A stretch of 64,000 bases of DNA. Source: Gymnopilus junonius (lineage: Eukaryota > Basidiomycota > Agaricomycetes > Agaricales > Galerinaceae). Shown piece after piece: positions 23,601 to 34,047 of the stretch. The first letter of the stretch is position 1. Every line of letters begins with the position of its first letter. The position numbers were made by a program, and so were the translations under genes. The notes below the pieces were generated by a model. The model saw only the letters and a list, made by a program, of their open reading frames with translations. It was not told where the DNA came from and ran no database searches. The DNA is taken from contig JADNYJ010000004.1 in NCBI GenBank assembly GCA_015501075.1, positions 620,001 through 684,000 on the forward strand, in the 5' to 3' direction.

Positions 23601-25285
23601 ATGATTTACTCGGACGACGGTCCTTCGAATAGTTCCAAGCAGAATTCAGCCGACCAACAACCAAGAGGGGAGGCACCTCCTTCATATGCGGCACCTGAGG
23701 CCTATCCGCAGCCTTACCCACAGGTTCAGCCCTACCCACAGGTCCAGCCCTACCCACAGGCATACGACTACGGCGTAGTTATTGTGACTCGAGAATCAGC
23801 AGGACAACGCTTCATCAAAGCCTTTATGGTTGCTGTCTTCATCTGGCTGTTACTTAGTCTCCTCGTTCAAACTTCTATCACTGCAGCGCAGGGCAGTTGG
23901 GTAAGTGATCTCACATTTGTGGGCTCCTGCATGACTCATGGGGTTGTAGATGGGGTCCGGTTATAACTATGACGTGCCCCAAGGCGTGGGCCTCCATAAT
24001 TGTATTCAAGGCAGTGAATGGTCATCATCCAGTTCATCTGCACCTTTATTATCCACGACCGACATCACCCAACTGCAAGTGAAAATGTACAACCACGCCT
24101 TCGAATCCGAGACCTCATTCGATCTCCCTCTATCATCCGAAACTCTTTTCTTCGTCGCTCGTGGTCAGGGGCTAGGCGGCGTCCTCCATCTAGTGACTTC
24201 TGCAAACCAAACACAGGATTATGCCAGGGTACATGCTGTTATTCAATACGACCGTCCGGAACTCCGTGACCTCACCAAAGCCTGCTTATTGTCTCGTCGT
24301 GATGGTGAAAATGGTGTTGGTATCTTCGTAAGCCCTTTTTCTCATGGGAAATAGACTATCCAATTTTTACAAATGAATACCAGGCACCTGCATGGCAGGG
24401 TTCCAGCAACGGGTACTCTGTTAGTTTTAAACTAACAGTCGTCCTCCCAGAACTTCTGAGGGCTTCTGCTCCTCTTCTGATCAATAATTTCGAAACCGAC
24501 ATTCCCAACAGCGCCCATATTCTTGAAGATTTCACCGGAAAAGTATTTTTTAATTCTATCTCTCTGAGAGGATCGAATGGAGCAGTTCAAGCTCATGTAA
24601 GTTTCAATTTCATTCAACAAGGTCAATTTAATGACATTTGTTGATAGTCTTTGTTCGCCACTGAAGGCAAGGTTCACACAAGCAATGGTGCAATCTCTGG
24701 AACCTTTAATACGACGCAGCAATTAGTACTCGAGACTTCCAACGCTCCTATTCGTGTTAGTGTCGGATTGGAAAGTGATGAAGATGGATCGTCTCCAGCA
24801 TTAAGAGCACGCAGTACTAATGGGTCCGCATCCTACACTTTCTTGCCATATTATTACTTACTCTTGGTCGCCTTGCTATCAGAAACATCCAGGCCGATAT
24901 TAGTCTATTTTCAGCCTCTGGATCTGGAGGCTCCTTCAATGTTTCAGTCAAAACCTCTAATGCTCCCCTGCGACTAGCATTCCCCGCTTCTCCTGTAAAC
25001 TCGAAACTCAACCTCGATGCAGCAACTTCGAACGATCCTGCCACAGTCTCTCTCAATCCTGCTTATGAAGGCAGCTTCCATTTGCGCACTTCATCCTCCC
25101 GCCCGACCGTGAACCAGAAGTCAGGCGTAGGAGATCCTACAGGCCAGCGAAGAAAAAGAAATGTCATATACAGGAGCGCCGGTAGGAGAGAATATATTGG
25201 CGATATTTACTGGGGTGATCAGAAGGCGGTGAATGGAGTGGTGGATGTGCGGTCATCGAATGCTCGTGTAACGCTAGATGTCTAA
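23601..25285 (+). CDS. DUF7330-type single-pass membrane protein, copy 2
   Basis: Five exons: 23601-23900, 23950-24327, 24384-24596, 24648-24823 and 24883-25285; 489 residues, with the same intron pattern as copy 1. The N-terminus carries three short repeats of YPQ(V/A)QP type, then a membrane segment (FMVAVFIWLLLSLLV, about residues 74-90). The outer domain has ETSFDLPLSSETLFFVARG, GSNGAVQAH, ETSNAPIRVSVGLESDEDG and TSNAPLRLAFPASPVNSK. The intron after exon 4 has an unusual GTCCGC donor, but the resulting protein matches copy 1 across the junction. This is an ancient tandem duplicate: the outer domains clearly align, while the N-termini differ in length and composition. Confidence 0.8.
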
Positions 25286-25767
25286 TCAAGATACTTATAT
25301 TGTTCCGTATTAGTATTACTTGTAATATATACTTATTGACTCTACATTTTTTGACGCCTCTTGGCACTTCAATGAAATGTTTCTTCGCCCAAGCTGATCA
25401 AGGAGAACCGGGGTCTTTCAGGGGTCGACTTGGGAAACGAAAAGCATTTGAATAAAATAAGCATCAACAACGCGGTCTGTGACGTGACCAACATCGATTC
25501 AAGGTCGACTCCCCCCTTGCCCGTATCGTTATCAGCATCATCGTGCCCTAACTTAGACGGCACTCACCATATATTGTCTTCATGAGCTACTAGCGCCCAA
25601 GCTTTACACAAGGCTCGATCAAGGTGGTAAACTTGTTTGCACTGGTAACTGAATTTCTGATTTTTGAATACTATCAAAACAATTCCCAGGACATGTCAGG
25701 TGGTCAAACAAGCTGCGACGGTTAGCAACAATCTTCGTCAGCGTTCATAACTTCGCCAGCATTGGTA
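25286..25767. other. Intergenic, no gene seen
   Basis: Spacer carrying the promoter of the second F-box gene. No feature recognised. Confidence 0.4.
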
Positions 25768-27228
25768 ATGGCTTCAAATATTCTCCGTGGTCTCCCTACC
25801 GAACTCCTCATATTTATTGTCGACCAAGTGGAGGCTGACGACGATCTGTTGTCTTTGGCGGAAACATGTCGAAAGTTTCATGACTTATCCTTGAAGAACT
25901 ATTTCGACAGGAACGAATTTGATCCTGCCTCCAGAAGCGTGGTGCTCACACCATATGAGGGTTCTCTCAGAAACCTTGCAGGCCTCGCTCTATCCCTCGA
26001 CGTGATCGGCACATCAATCGACCACCTTTCATACGATTTCGGGTATCTCAGCAATTCTGATCAGCTCATCAAAGAGGTTCGCCTGTTGACAAAATATGTG
26101 GACAAGCTATCTTCATTAAATCAAGCCACCCTGCGCATTGCGAGTTATTACAACTCATCCACATCTACAAAATGGAAAAGGTCTACCATCGCATTGCTCA
26201 ATTCTATATTGAAGAAGTCCTGTGCCGACATACACATTAGGACGTCGCAGCTTTCGACTTTCTATGAAGGACCGAAATCATTACGCATACCGAAGCCTGC
26301 GGATTGGCTTAAAGACTACTGGCCAATAGGAGTCAACCCCCAAAATAATGGTGCCAAACATTTGAAAGTGTGCCATATACAGACCTTCCCGACATTCCTT
26401 CGGCCATTCTATTACCACGCGCTTCAGTTCAACAGCACGGTTCTGACCGATTTATCTTTTAGGAACATTTTTGGAGGTGGGACCGACTGGGGGGCAATGA
26501 TGTTAACTCTCGTGTTCCCGCACCTCGCTCGACTGACGATTATATACGGTGTTATTCCAAGGGATCCTTTCGTCAAGTTCCTCACGAAACACCAGAACAT
26601 CAAGGAGTTCAGTTATCACCACATTCGCTATGATCCGCGCCCTAAAAAACCTGTTCGGCTCGAAAAGTCGGTATTTGACAGCCTCCAGACTCTTACAACT
26701 ACCCCGGAACACATTCTCAACTTCCTGCCACCAATGGCTAAATTGCCGGCTCTGACGACTGTGATCATCAAGATTGAAGAGCTGGTCACAAATTTCAGTC
26801 CTCTAGAAGGTGCATTGCGGTGCCTGGCGTCGTGCTTGAACAAGATCACTCTCACACTTGAAGTGACACGGACAGGGCTAGGGTTCAGGGTTTGGCTCGA
26901 TGCCATCGTCCGAAATGGTTTGAACTCTTCTACAAGACCGGAGCCCCTTCTCCACTGCGTCGAGACCCTTATTATGGACAACGCAGAGTGGGGTTTCGCG
27001 GACGAGTTGATTGTTCTCCGGCTGCCCGTGTGGTTACGCTTATTTCCTCAGTTGAGGGCACTGACTCTCATAGATGGAGGACCAGCAATCAGGATGAGCC
27101 AATCACTGGCTGATGACAGGGAAACTAGTTCTCCAACGTTTCTTGAAACCCTCAAAGATGCCTGTCCAGGTTTATACATCGAATGGCGCCATAGGAACGA
27201 TCCTATCAGTTATCGCGTTGGATTCTAA
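25768..27228 (+). CDS. F-box protein, single exon
   Basis: A 486-residue uninterrupted frame from ATG 25768. Residues 4-45 form the F-box (ILRGLPTELLIFIVDQV, then DDLLSLAETCRKFHDLSL). The remainder has leucine-rich segments (LPALTTVIIKIEELV, LRCLASCLNKITLTLEV) and an end ...CPGLYIEWRHRNDP that recurs in agaricomycete F-box proteins. It would act as an SCF ubiquitin-ligase substrate adaptor; the target is unknown. Having no intron is unusual next to the intron-rich genes around it and suggests a retro-copied or lineage-expanded member. The region 27229-27785 that follows holds nothing recognisable. Confidence 0.75.
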   Translation: MASNILRGLPTELLIFIVDQVEADDDLLSLAETCRKFHDLSLKNYFDRNEFDPASRSVVLTPYEGSLRNLAGLALSLDVIGTSIDHLSYDFGYLSNSDQLIKEVRLLTKYVDKLSSLNQATLRIASYYNSSTSTKWKRSTIALLNSILKKSCADIHIRTSQLSTFYEGPKSLRIPKPADWLKDYWPIGVNPQNNGAKHLKVCHIQTFPTFLRPFYYHALQFNSTVLTDLSFRNIFGGGTDWGAMMLTLVFPHLARLTIIYGVIPRDPFVKFLTKHQNIKEFSYHHIRYDPRPKKPVRLEKSVFDSLQTLTTTPEHILNFLPPMAKLPALTTVIIKIEELVTNFSPLEGALRCLASCLNKITLTLEVTRTGLGFRVWLDAIVRNGLNSSTRPEPLLHCVETLIMDNAEWGFADELIVLRLPVWLRLFPQLRALTLIDGGPAIRMSQSLADDRETSSPTFLETLKDACPGLYIEWRHRNDPISYRVGF

Positions 27229-27785
27229 AATCTTCAGGATTACATTGGAATGTTAAGCGTCGAGAATACGGCCAGATTTTCTTCGCACCAGTTGTCATGA
27301 AGGCAGAGTATGTTTTTAATTTATTTCTTATTTGATACCACGTTACATATTCGAGCTGTGCGGGCATCCATCATCAAATAGCTTTAATTTCCGAAATGTC
27401 GAGGCTGGCTTGGGGCATCTCAACTAATTCTTCTCGATTCCAAGGGGTTCGGAATCGTCGGAAAACAGGCAAATAAAAATTTCCGCATTCTAGAAATGAT
27501 TCTTTTGAGCTCACATACTGACGTCCTCGGTATAAGTCAACGAAGTCATGTTCCCTAACTCATAGAAGCAACATGTTAGAGATATGATGTGAGTTAGCTA
27601 TTTTAAGGGGCGAAATTTCGTCTCTTGGCCTTCTTCATTCGGAATCATTTCCGAGTCTCAGGCTGACAATCACAGCATCTCAAGCAGTGCATGCCCACTA
27701 CTTTAATAACGTTAGCATGAAAAGTTTTGAGTTTATAATCTGGACGAGGAAGGAATTAGCCAGACTTCTGATTTTCCTGCGCTGA

Positions 27786-30049
27786 ATGGCTGAAGGTATC
27801 ACAGAACCACTGAGGTTTGATCCGAAGGTCAGTTAAGCAGCGGAGAGCTTCCAGCTACTAACTTTTGTTTCTTATTAGGAGGCTAAACTATGGAGATGCG
27901 GTCACCCACAAAACTCGGAACATAAGTACCCGATCCCTGAGTACGACGAAGATGCTTGGGAGAATTTGTTGGCCCCGCTTCTGAAGAAAGACAAAGCGCA
28001 GTGCGACGCGTGGAAAGACGAAGTACAGAACCTACTGATCTTTGTAAGAATATCGTATACCTCTCTAACGCTTACTGCATCACCACTTACAACCTTTAAG
28101 GCTGGTCTATTCTCTGCCGTTGTGACGGCCTTCGTTGTCGACTCATACAAGACTCTTCGACCAGACCCAAATGACACAATCATTAATTTGCTATCTCGCA
28201 TAGCCTCACGTGAGGACGACCCTACCAATGGTACTGGAAATTCAACACCTGCCACCATTTTACCAGCATTCTCTCCTGCCCACTCTGCTATTCGTATCAA
28301 CATTTATTGGTTTTTGAGCCTGGTCCTCAGTCTCACCACAGTCTTGTTTGGTATCATATCGCTTCAATGGCTGCGGGAACATCAACACTATCATGGAATA
28401 ACAAGCAAACAAGCCTATGCCATATTCCACATGAGGGCCGAGGCACTGCAAAAGTGGTATGTTCCACAGCTCTTTGCCTCCTTACCTCTTATTTTGCAAG
28501 GCGCCCTTGTTCTGTTCTTCATCGGGGTAATTGAATTCCTGTTATCCCTAGAACATGAAGTGGCCGTGCCAGTTATTCTCGTGATAGCGCTCACTTTCCT
28601 CTTCCTTATTGGAACAACGATGCTCCCCACTATACAAGCATTCCCCCTTTATATCCCGTACCTCAAACTCCATAAATCTGGTGCTCCGGCACAATGTCCT
28701 TACAAATCTCCTCAATCCCAAGCTTTTCGCGCATGTCAAGCATCGTGCTCTGGTCATGGTCTAAAATCGTCGTCAACATTATTTATTATCCCATCATTTG
28801 CATCCGAAGCATTGTTAATGGTCAAGGATAATGACAAGGATATGACGAAGACGAAGAAGAAGACTCTAAATGGATCCTGAACAAGGATGACATTCTTGTA
28901 GTCTGGAAGAAAAGGAAGTGGATGGAATTTGACTTGGCGTGGTTAGACTTGCGCGACAATTACTTGACAACTGGCCGAGGAATACGGGCAGCTCCAACCT
29001 TCCCCCTGCATGTTCCACTTTACGACCTCGTTCAAGGCTTGGGCCGTGCCATAAAGGAACATGGTTCCATGGATTCAGAAGATTTCGTTGAAACCGTGTA
29101 CCAATGCTTCCAAGAAATGTCCCAGAATACTCACGATATTCATCATTGGCAGTACCCTTATCAATTGCATCTCCAAGCTCTTCTCAAGCGATTTCTCAAG
29201 CGTGGGGTCTTTGGCTACATTTCTGATGTTGTGGACGGAGAGCATTTCGACCTTCTTTATGACGAGAACTGTCTTGCTTTCCTCCGTATCATGATTAGCA
29301 ACCGTAGCTTGGAAGCAATCATTCCAAGACTTACTCACTTCCATGAACTCTCGCTTCGAATCATGGGATTTTTCACTGCTTGTCCCCAGAAACTCAGAAG
29401 AGAACCATCGGGACAGAATTTTCCTTTTGTGATTAGATTTGATTATCCAGGAATGGATGCCAGCTGGGATGAGCCGGCATTGGAAGGTCTGTCTAAATTT
29501 TGCTGACATCCTTGAACTTTCTGTATACTCAAAATGCAACTTGATATTTCCAGACTTTGCTGAGCAATGGGCCATAACTTTTATTCATTTTTCGAAGCAT
29601 TTAGCGACCTAATCATTCCAGAAGCAGCGCTTATTAGCAGCTTTCATGCTCATGATGTCATGAGGGATTTCATTCTGGGAGGCTTGGTACGCTTGAAACA
29701 CGTCCACGAAGCAGATATTAACCCTACCCTTGTTTCCGACTGCCTTCTTGCCATCATAAATCTCATGAGCACAACCTTTGAAAGCCATCTAACAGAGAGC
29801 AAAACTTCGGCCAGGGCTGATCTGCTTCTGACTGCTGCCTCGACGTTTTCATTCCAACTTCAATATCACGAATCTTGGCTTCCTGACGATATTTTCCGCG
29901 CTATGACTAATCTCAATTCAAAGCTTACCCGTTACCGTCAGTCCAGTGACGAGGCAAGAAAGAATTTACTAGGTGGCAGGATTGGAAGTGGAAGTCTTCA
30001 CACAGCGGACAATCTACCGTCAAGTCGGCCGACCTCTAGTCCTGTGTAG
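27786..30049 (+). pseudogene. DUF6535 membrane protein, broken by two frame shifts and stops
   Basis: MAEGITEPLRFDPK (27786-27827) is spliced to YDEDAWENLLAPLLKKD. The DUF6535 core follows: LFSAVVTAFVVDSYKTL, SLVLSLTTVLFGIISLQWL and FIGVIEFLLSLEHEVAV, with several membrane segments, then the soluble part WMEFDLAWLDLRDNY. The intron at 28044-28100 is 57 nt and stop-free. Breaks: a one-base loss near 28731; TAA TGA at 28829-28834 inside a 12 bp duplication of CAAGGATAATGA; and a one-base loss near 29585-29595 in a T5 run, beyond a normal intron at 29487-29553. Restored reading would follow homologous order, so decay is recent or partly assembly error. DUF6535 proteins have no known function. 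Confidence 0.75.
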
Positions 30050-31046
30050 TCATGCAAAGGTGTGTTACACTAGTTTCTCGCGTTAGCTTTGTAACTTATA
30101 TCTTTCTTCTCCAGGTTATAAGCGATGGTTGGGCGATAAAAAAATACTGCCAACCTGCATTGTTACTCAAGCACTTGAATGGTGACGCTACTGACTATAT
30201 AGCTTATGTAGCTATAGAAAGGTTATTCAGTTGGATCATTTTGATGTTGGATAATAAGTCGCAGCTAGTTAAATGAACTGATGCCTTGATTGTCAGTGGT
30301 CACCGCCAAGGCACGTCTTGTAAGATGACTCAAACTCACAGGCGCCCAGGCACTTCGGAATATACCGATTCTCACCTCCAAGTGGCAGATGTTCATCAAA
30401 TGACCTTCGCTCACTTCCCTGAGCGGATATGAATCCTCCCATGCAACACCCATGTGTCCGAAATCCTCTCATTAAACTCACCGCTGGACACGCTGGGAAT
30501 TTATCCCTATCAACCGCGACCCTCAACTGGTCATCGACATCCACCACACGTCAGCCATGGGAGCCAATTGTTTTCGAACACCCACCTAGTGGCGTGCACC
30601 ACGGACTGACAGATTCCAGCCACCAATAAATTAAAACAGTTGTCAACGGAACTGTCAGTGCCGCTCGTTCGTGAGTTCGAGGTATAAGTCTCGATTGCAG
30701 TACATACTACATACATGAAATTTTCTACTTGGGTATACTTAGTAATGACTAGAAGAACATTTGCCCAGTGTAATGCATCAAAATGGAAGTCCATATGTAC
30801 AGAGGAAAATGAGTGGTCGTAGATAATAAATCATTTTGAACAAAATAACGGGGGTGACCTTACATGTCAAGGAGGGTCATGCGAATAAAAAGGGCAAAGG
30901 AATGGTGGGGCATTTACAGACAAGTTGGCTTGGTAATATAGCGATATGCAAGTCACGACACGGTGGTACTAGTTGCCAGAGTGAAAGCGTTAATGGAAGA
31001 GTTGGTCGCCCTATGAGAAAGTTGACATACCAACATGAGATATCCT
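30050..31046. other. Intergenic, no gene seen
   Basis: About 1 kb of spacer after the DUF6535 gene. Open frames on both strands lack family signatures. Confidence 0.4.
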
Positions 31047-32185
31047 TCACTGGGTAGGCGGTCTCACGAAAGCCAGACTAGAAGGAAGATGCGCACGGAA
31101 GGCGGCGAACCGACTGGATATGTTCCTCCGATGCTGAGGGGTAGGCATGGGGAAGGAACCAACTGACTCTTTGGGATTTGGCGCAGCAAAAGGATTCGAT
31201 GAGCATGAATGATGTTGCGTATTTATCACTGAAATATAGGCTCTGGGCGAGGAGTCCTAGAAATGATGTTAGCAATGTAAGGTCAAAATGACCTCGATGC
31301 AGCTATCGCGGGCACGAGGAGCAAAAGAACAACTAAGAATACTCACATACGACGTGAAGTCTCCCACCGTATGGATGCCCGTAGACAGACCGTTTCCAAG
31401 AATAGCGCCAGATTCATTTTCCTCAATAAATGTCTTGCAATCGTCAGATTCTGAATCGGAATCGTCGGAGGAGGAACTGGCAACGAGTGGAGAACGTGTA
31501 CGTCGTCTTCGGCTCGTTCGCCTCGATGGGACAGCGTGGAAGTAGAAGCACGGTCTGTATGAGAACGGAGTTCTGACCAGCAGGCGTCGGCAAAAGCATT
31601 CAGAGGGGAGTAAACCAGTGTGTCGTCCAGACCATTGAAACATGAGGAATCGAAACCGAAGTCAAGGGTGGTGGGATCGAATATCGTAGATAGAGAGAGG
31701 GCAGTATCCACGACCGTATCTGAGTCGCCAGGCCTCGAGACATCGCTCGGAAGGCTCTGCGATGGAGAAATAGGCTGGTTGTTCATCATAGCCGACCACG
31801 ACAGGAGTTCAGGAAATAGGTCAGTGTTGATTGATGAGACGCTATAACGATCCTGCTTAATTTGTTGAATGCAGGCCTCACGACTCTCGGAGACATAGGT
31901 CCTGCTAGATAAGGACGTACCTTGATCATTGCCTGCGCGCCAAGTGGTTGACGATCTTTTGGAGTCGGAAGAGACGCCCATGCCTCAGTGACGGGTGTTC
32001 GTGATACGGTCAACATCGATTTCCTGTAAGTTTTGCAGAGGATGTGCGGCGAGCCACTCAAGGTGGAGGGGAGAGAATGAAGAGGGAAGCAGGCCCGGGT
32101 GGAGCTTGCCGCATTTTATGGAAGGAGTTTTGGTAAGGAAACCGTCCCTTTTTGTGGCTGTCATGGTTGACCCGAATAGCTTCAC
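31047..32185 (-). CDS. Unknown Ser-rich protein
   Basis: A five-exon model starting MKLFGSTMTATKRDGFL. It joins across GT-AG introns of about 52, 65, 56 and 90 nt to give HRQPLGAQAMIK, QDRYSVSSINTDLFPELLSW, a Ser/Asp-rich middle (ASSSSDDSDSESDD), GNGLSTGIHTVGDFTSY and a tail ending LAFVRPPTQ. No domain was recognised. Low-complexity acidic serine runs and SP sites suggest a disordered, possibly phosphorylated protein. The exon junctions are reasonable, but without homologs the model is tentative. Confidence 0.5.
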
Positions 32186-34047
32186 ATCGCCGATTGAGTT
32201 TAACCATTAGATTGGACAATTAGGAAGGGCGCCGGACCTCTTCGGCTACTTAAATCTAAGTAAATTGTCACGTGTAGAAAACCAACGGTGAAAACGGACT
32301 CAATAGCTGTTGGTTGTGGTTGACACTGGTTGTCAATGTCTGGCCTAGAAGGTACGAAGGAGTACGAGAATATTTCCCAAAGGGTGAGGTCACCTCCGAA
32401 AGTCATTTGCTGAAAGAATTGGGTGAGAACTTGAAAGTCAAGTCGACCCATGAGCTTGCCGTGAGCTCAAGGGGCCGCAAGATAAGCGCAAGGAGGTATG
32501 GATGCCGAAAGCTGATGCCAGATTTAACACGCTCCTATAACTTTTTTGAGCTGCGAAGCCTTCCGCCGAGCGGCGTTAAGGCAACCTTATGTAGTAAACC
32601 TATCCGAGTGCCAGTAATCAGTGATTCCATAGTTAGACAGCAAGAAGACGGATTCAATAGCGATAGCCAAAAGAGACATAGACGCAATTTGGCAGACAAC
32701 TCTCGTCTAGTCTACGGCGATGATGAATGGAAAACGGCAATGAGGCCAGAAGCAAGGGTCTGATTTCTACCGATTCCAGTCCCCTCCAGCCCGTCAGTGC
32801 GTGCAATTGTCGGAACATATGACTTCCCTGGGCTGACTCGACCAAGTCCTCCACGCCCTTACGTCAACGCGTGTTTGACTCGTCCCGGAAAGTTTCTCAT
32901 GAGCGAATGATGGAGAACCGGAACAATTCAATTCATTATTATTATTGTTGTCGCTTGGCTTCAGCGCTCGCCTTCGATCGATCATGATCTAAATTTAGCT
33001 AAACAATTTTGGCGGTCTTGAGGTCTGAGCAGTGAGGACTTGCGATCTCGACTACCAAAGACAAAGACTACTAGCACTCAGTTCGCCAAGGCTTGAACAC
33101 ACGCCGCACGGACATTCTCAAACAATCAAACCCAATCTTTCAACCTAAAATCAGATAAGTACAACGTGCAGCGGGAACGAAAGCTTTAAAATTATAAAAT
33201 TTTCTTGCTAAAACGGCCTCACGTTGCTCTGTAGTTTCCCGCCAATAAGCGTTATTCTCAGCAGCAAAGCACCTTACATAGCCTTTCCAAAAGTATGGGA
33301 GATAGGGCATAGCCATCGGTCAGCATTTTGCTAGACACACATGTTGATGTGACCTTTGATCGTCTCAGTGAGGCATGTACGAGAAGAAAGTCCCATTTCC
33401 TGGGGGCATTGTGGATAAGTAATTTAATGGTACTCCCAACAACCTGTGATAAAATAATGAAAGCTCTTTGTGAGCGTCCAGCCGTTGAACTTCTGGCTAC
33501 GTATGCTTAACGGAAATCAGGAAGGAAACGAACCGAGTCTCATCTTCCACGTAGGTTATCTGTGCAGCTTACGAGGTCGGAATAGTGCGAGACGCCCAGT
33601 GCCTTTCCGAGGGAATTAGGCTTCAAATTGACCGCATGTTGACCAAATCCAGAATAGCAAGTATGCTAACAGAACGTACGCAAGAGGGGGCTAAATCACG
33701 CATGATTCAAATGAATGAAATTGCATATTGCTCCACCGACATAAAAGCAAAAAAAAAGGGAAAACTATGGGCAATTGGGTATCAGCCAACTCGATAAAAC
33801 AGAAGTGACTGAAAGATGGTCGATGAAGCTTTGAGGGTTCGACGGCTTTACCACCCTGCTCAGAAGTTTTTTGTAGACTACTGTGCAGTGCGCACTGCGC
33901 AGCTTGCAGGAACATTAAAAAAAGTAAGGCTCAGAAACAAGGTCTGGAAGGCGATCGACTTGAATTCAGTCAAAAAATATCCGCACACGAATAGTAGAGC
34001 CCATACTGCGCAAGGCTCGCAGAGAAGAAAAAGAGTAGACCCATCCA
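32186..34047. other. Long intergenic region, no gene seen
   Basis: About 1.86 kb. The frame at 32314-32763 (+) has a composition typical of antisense or random ORFs and was rejected. No repeat structure or RNA gene was recognised. Confidence 0.4.

Noticed and set aside
23701..23761. Short tandem repeat in DUF7330 copy 2
   Set aside because: It encodes YPQ-type repeats in the cytosolic tail and is a coding repeat, not a separate element or CRISPR-like array.
32314..32763. 149-codon open frame on the + strand
   Set aside because: No domain, no splice-compatible continuation, and composition like random sequence in a long intergenic region.
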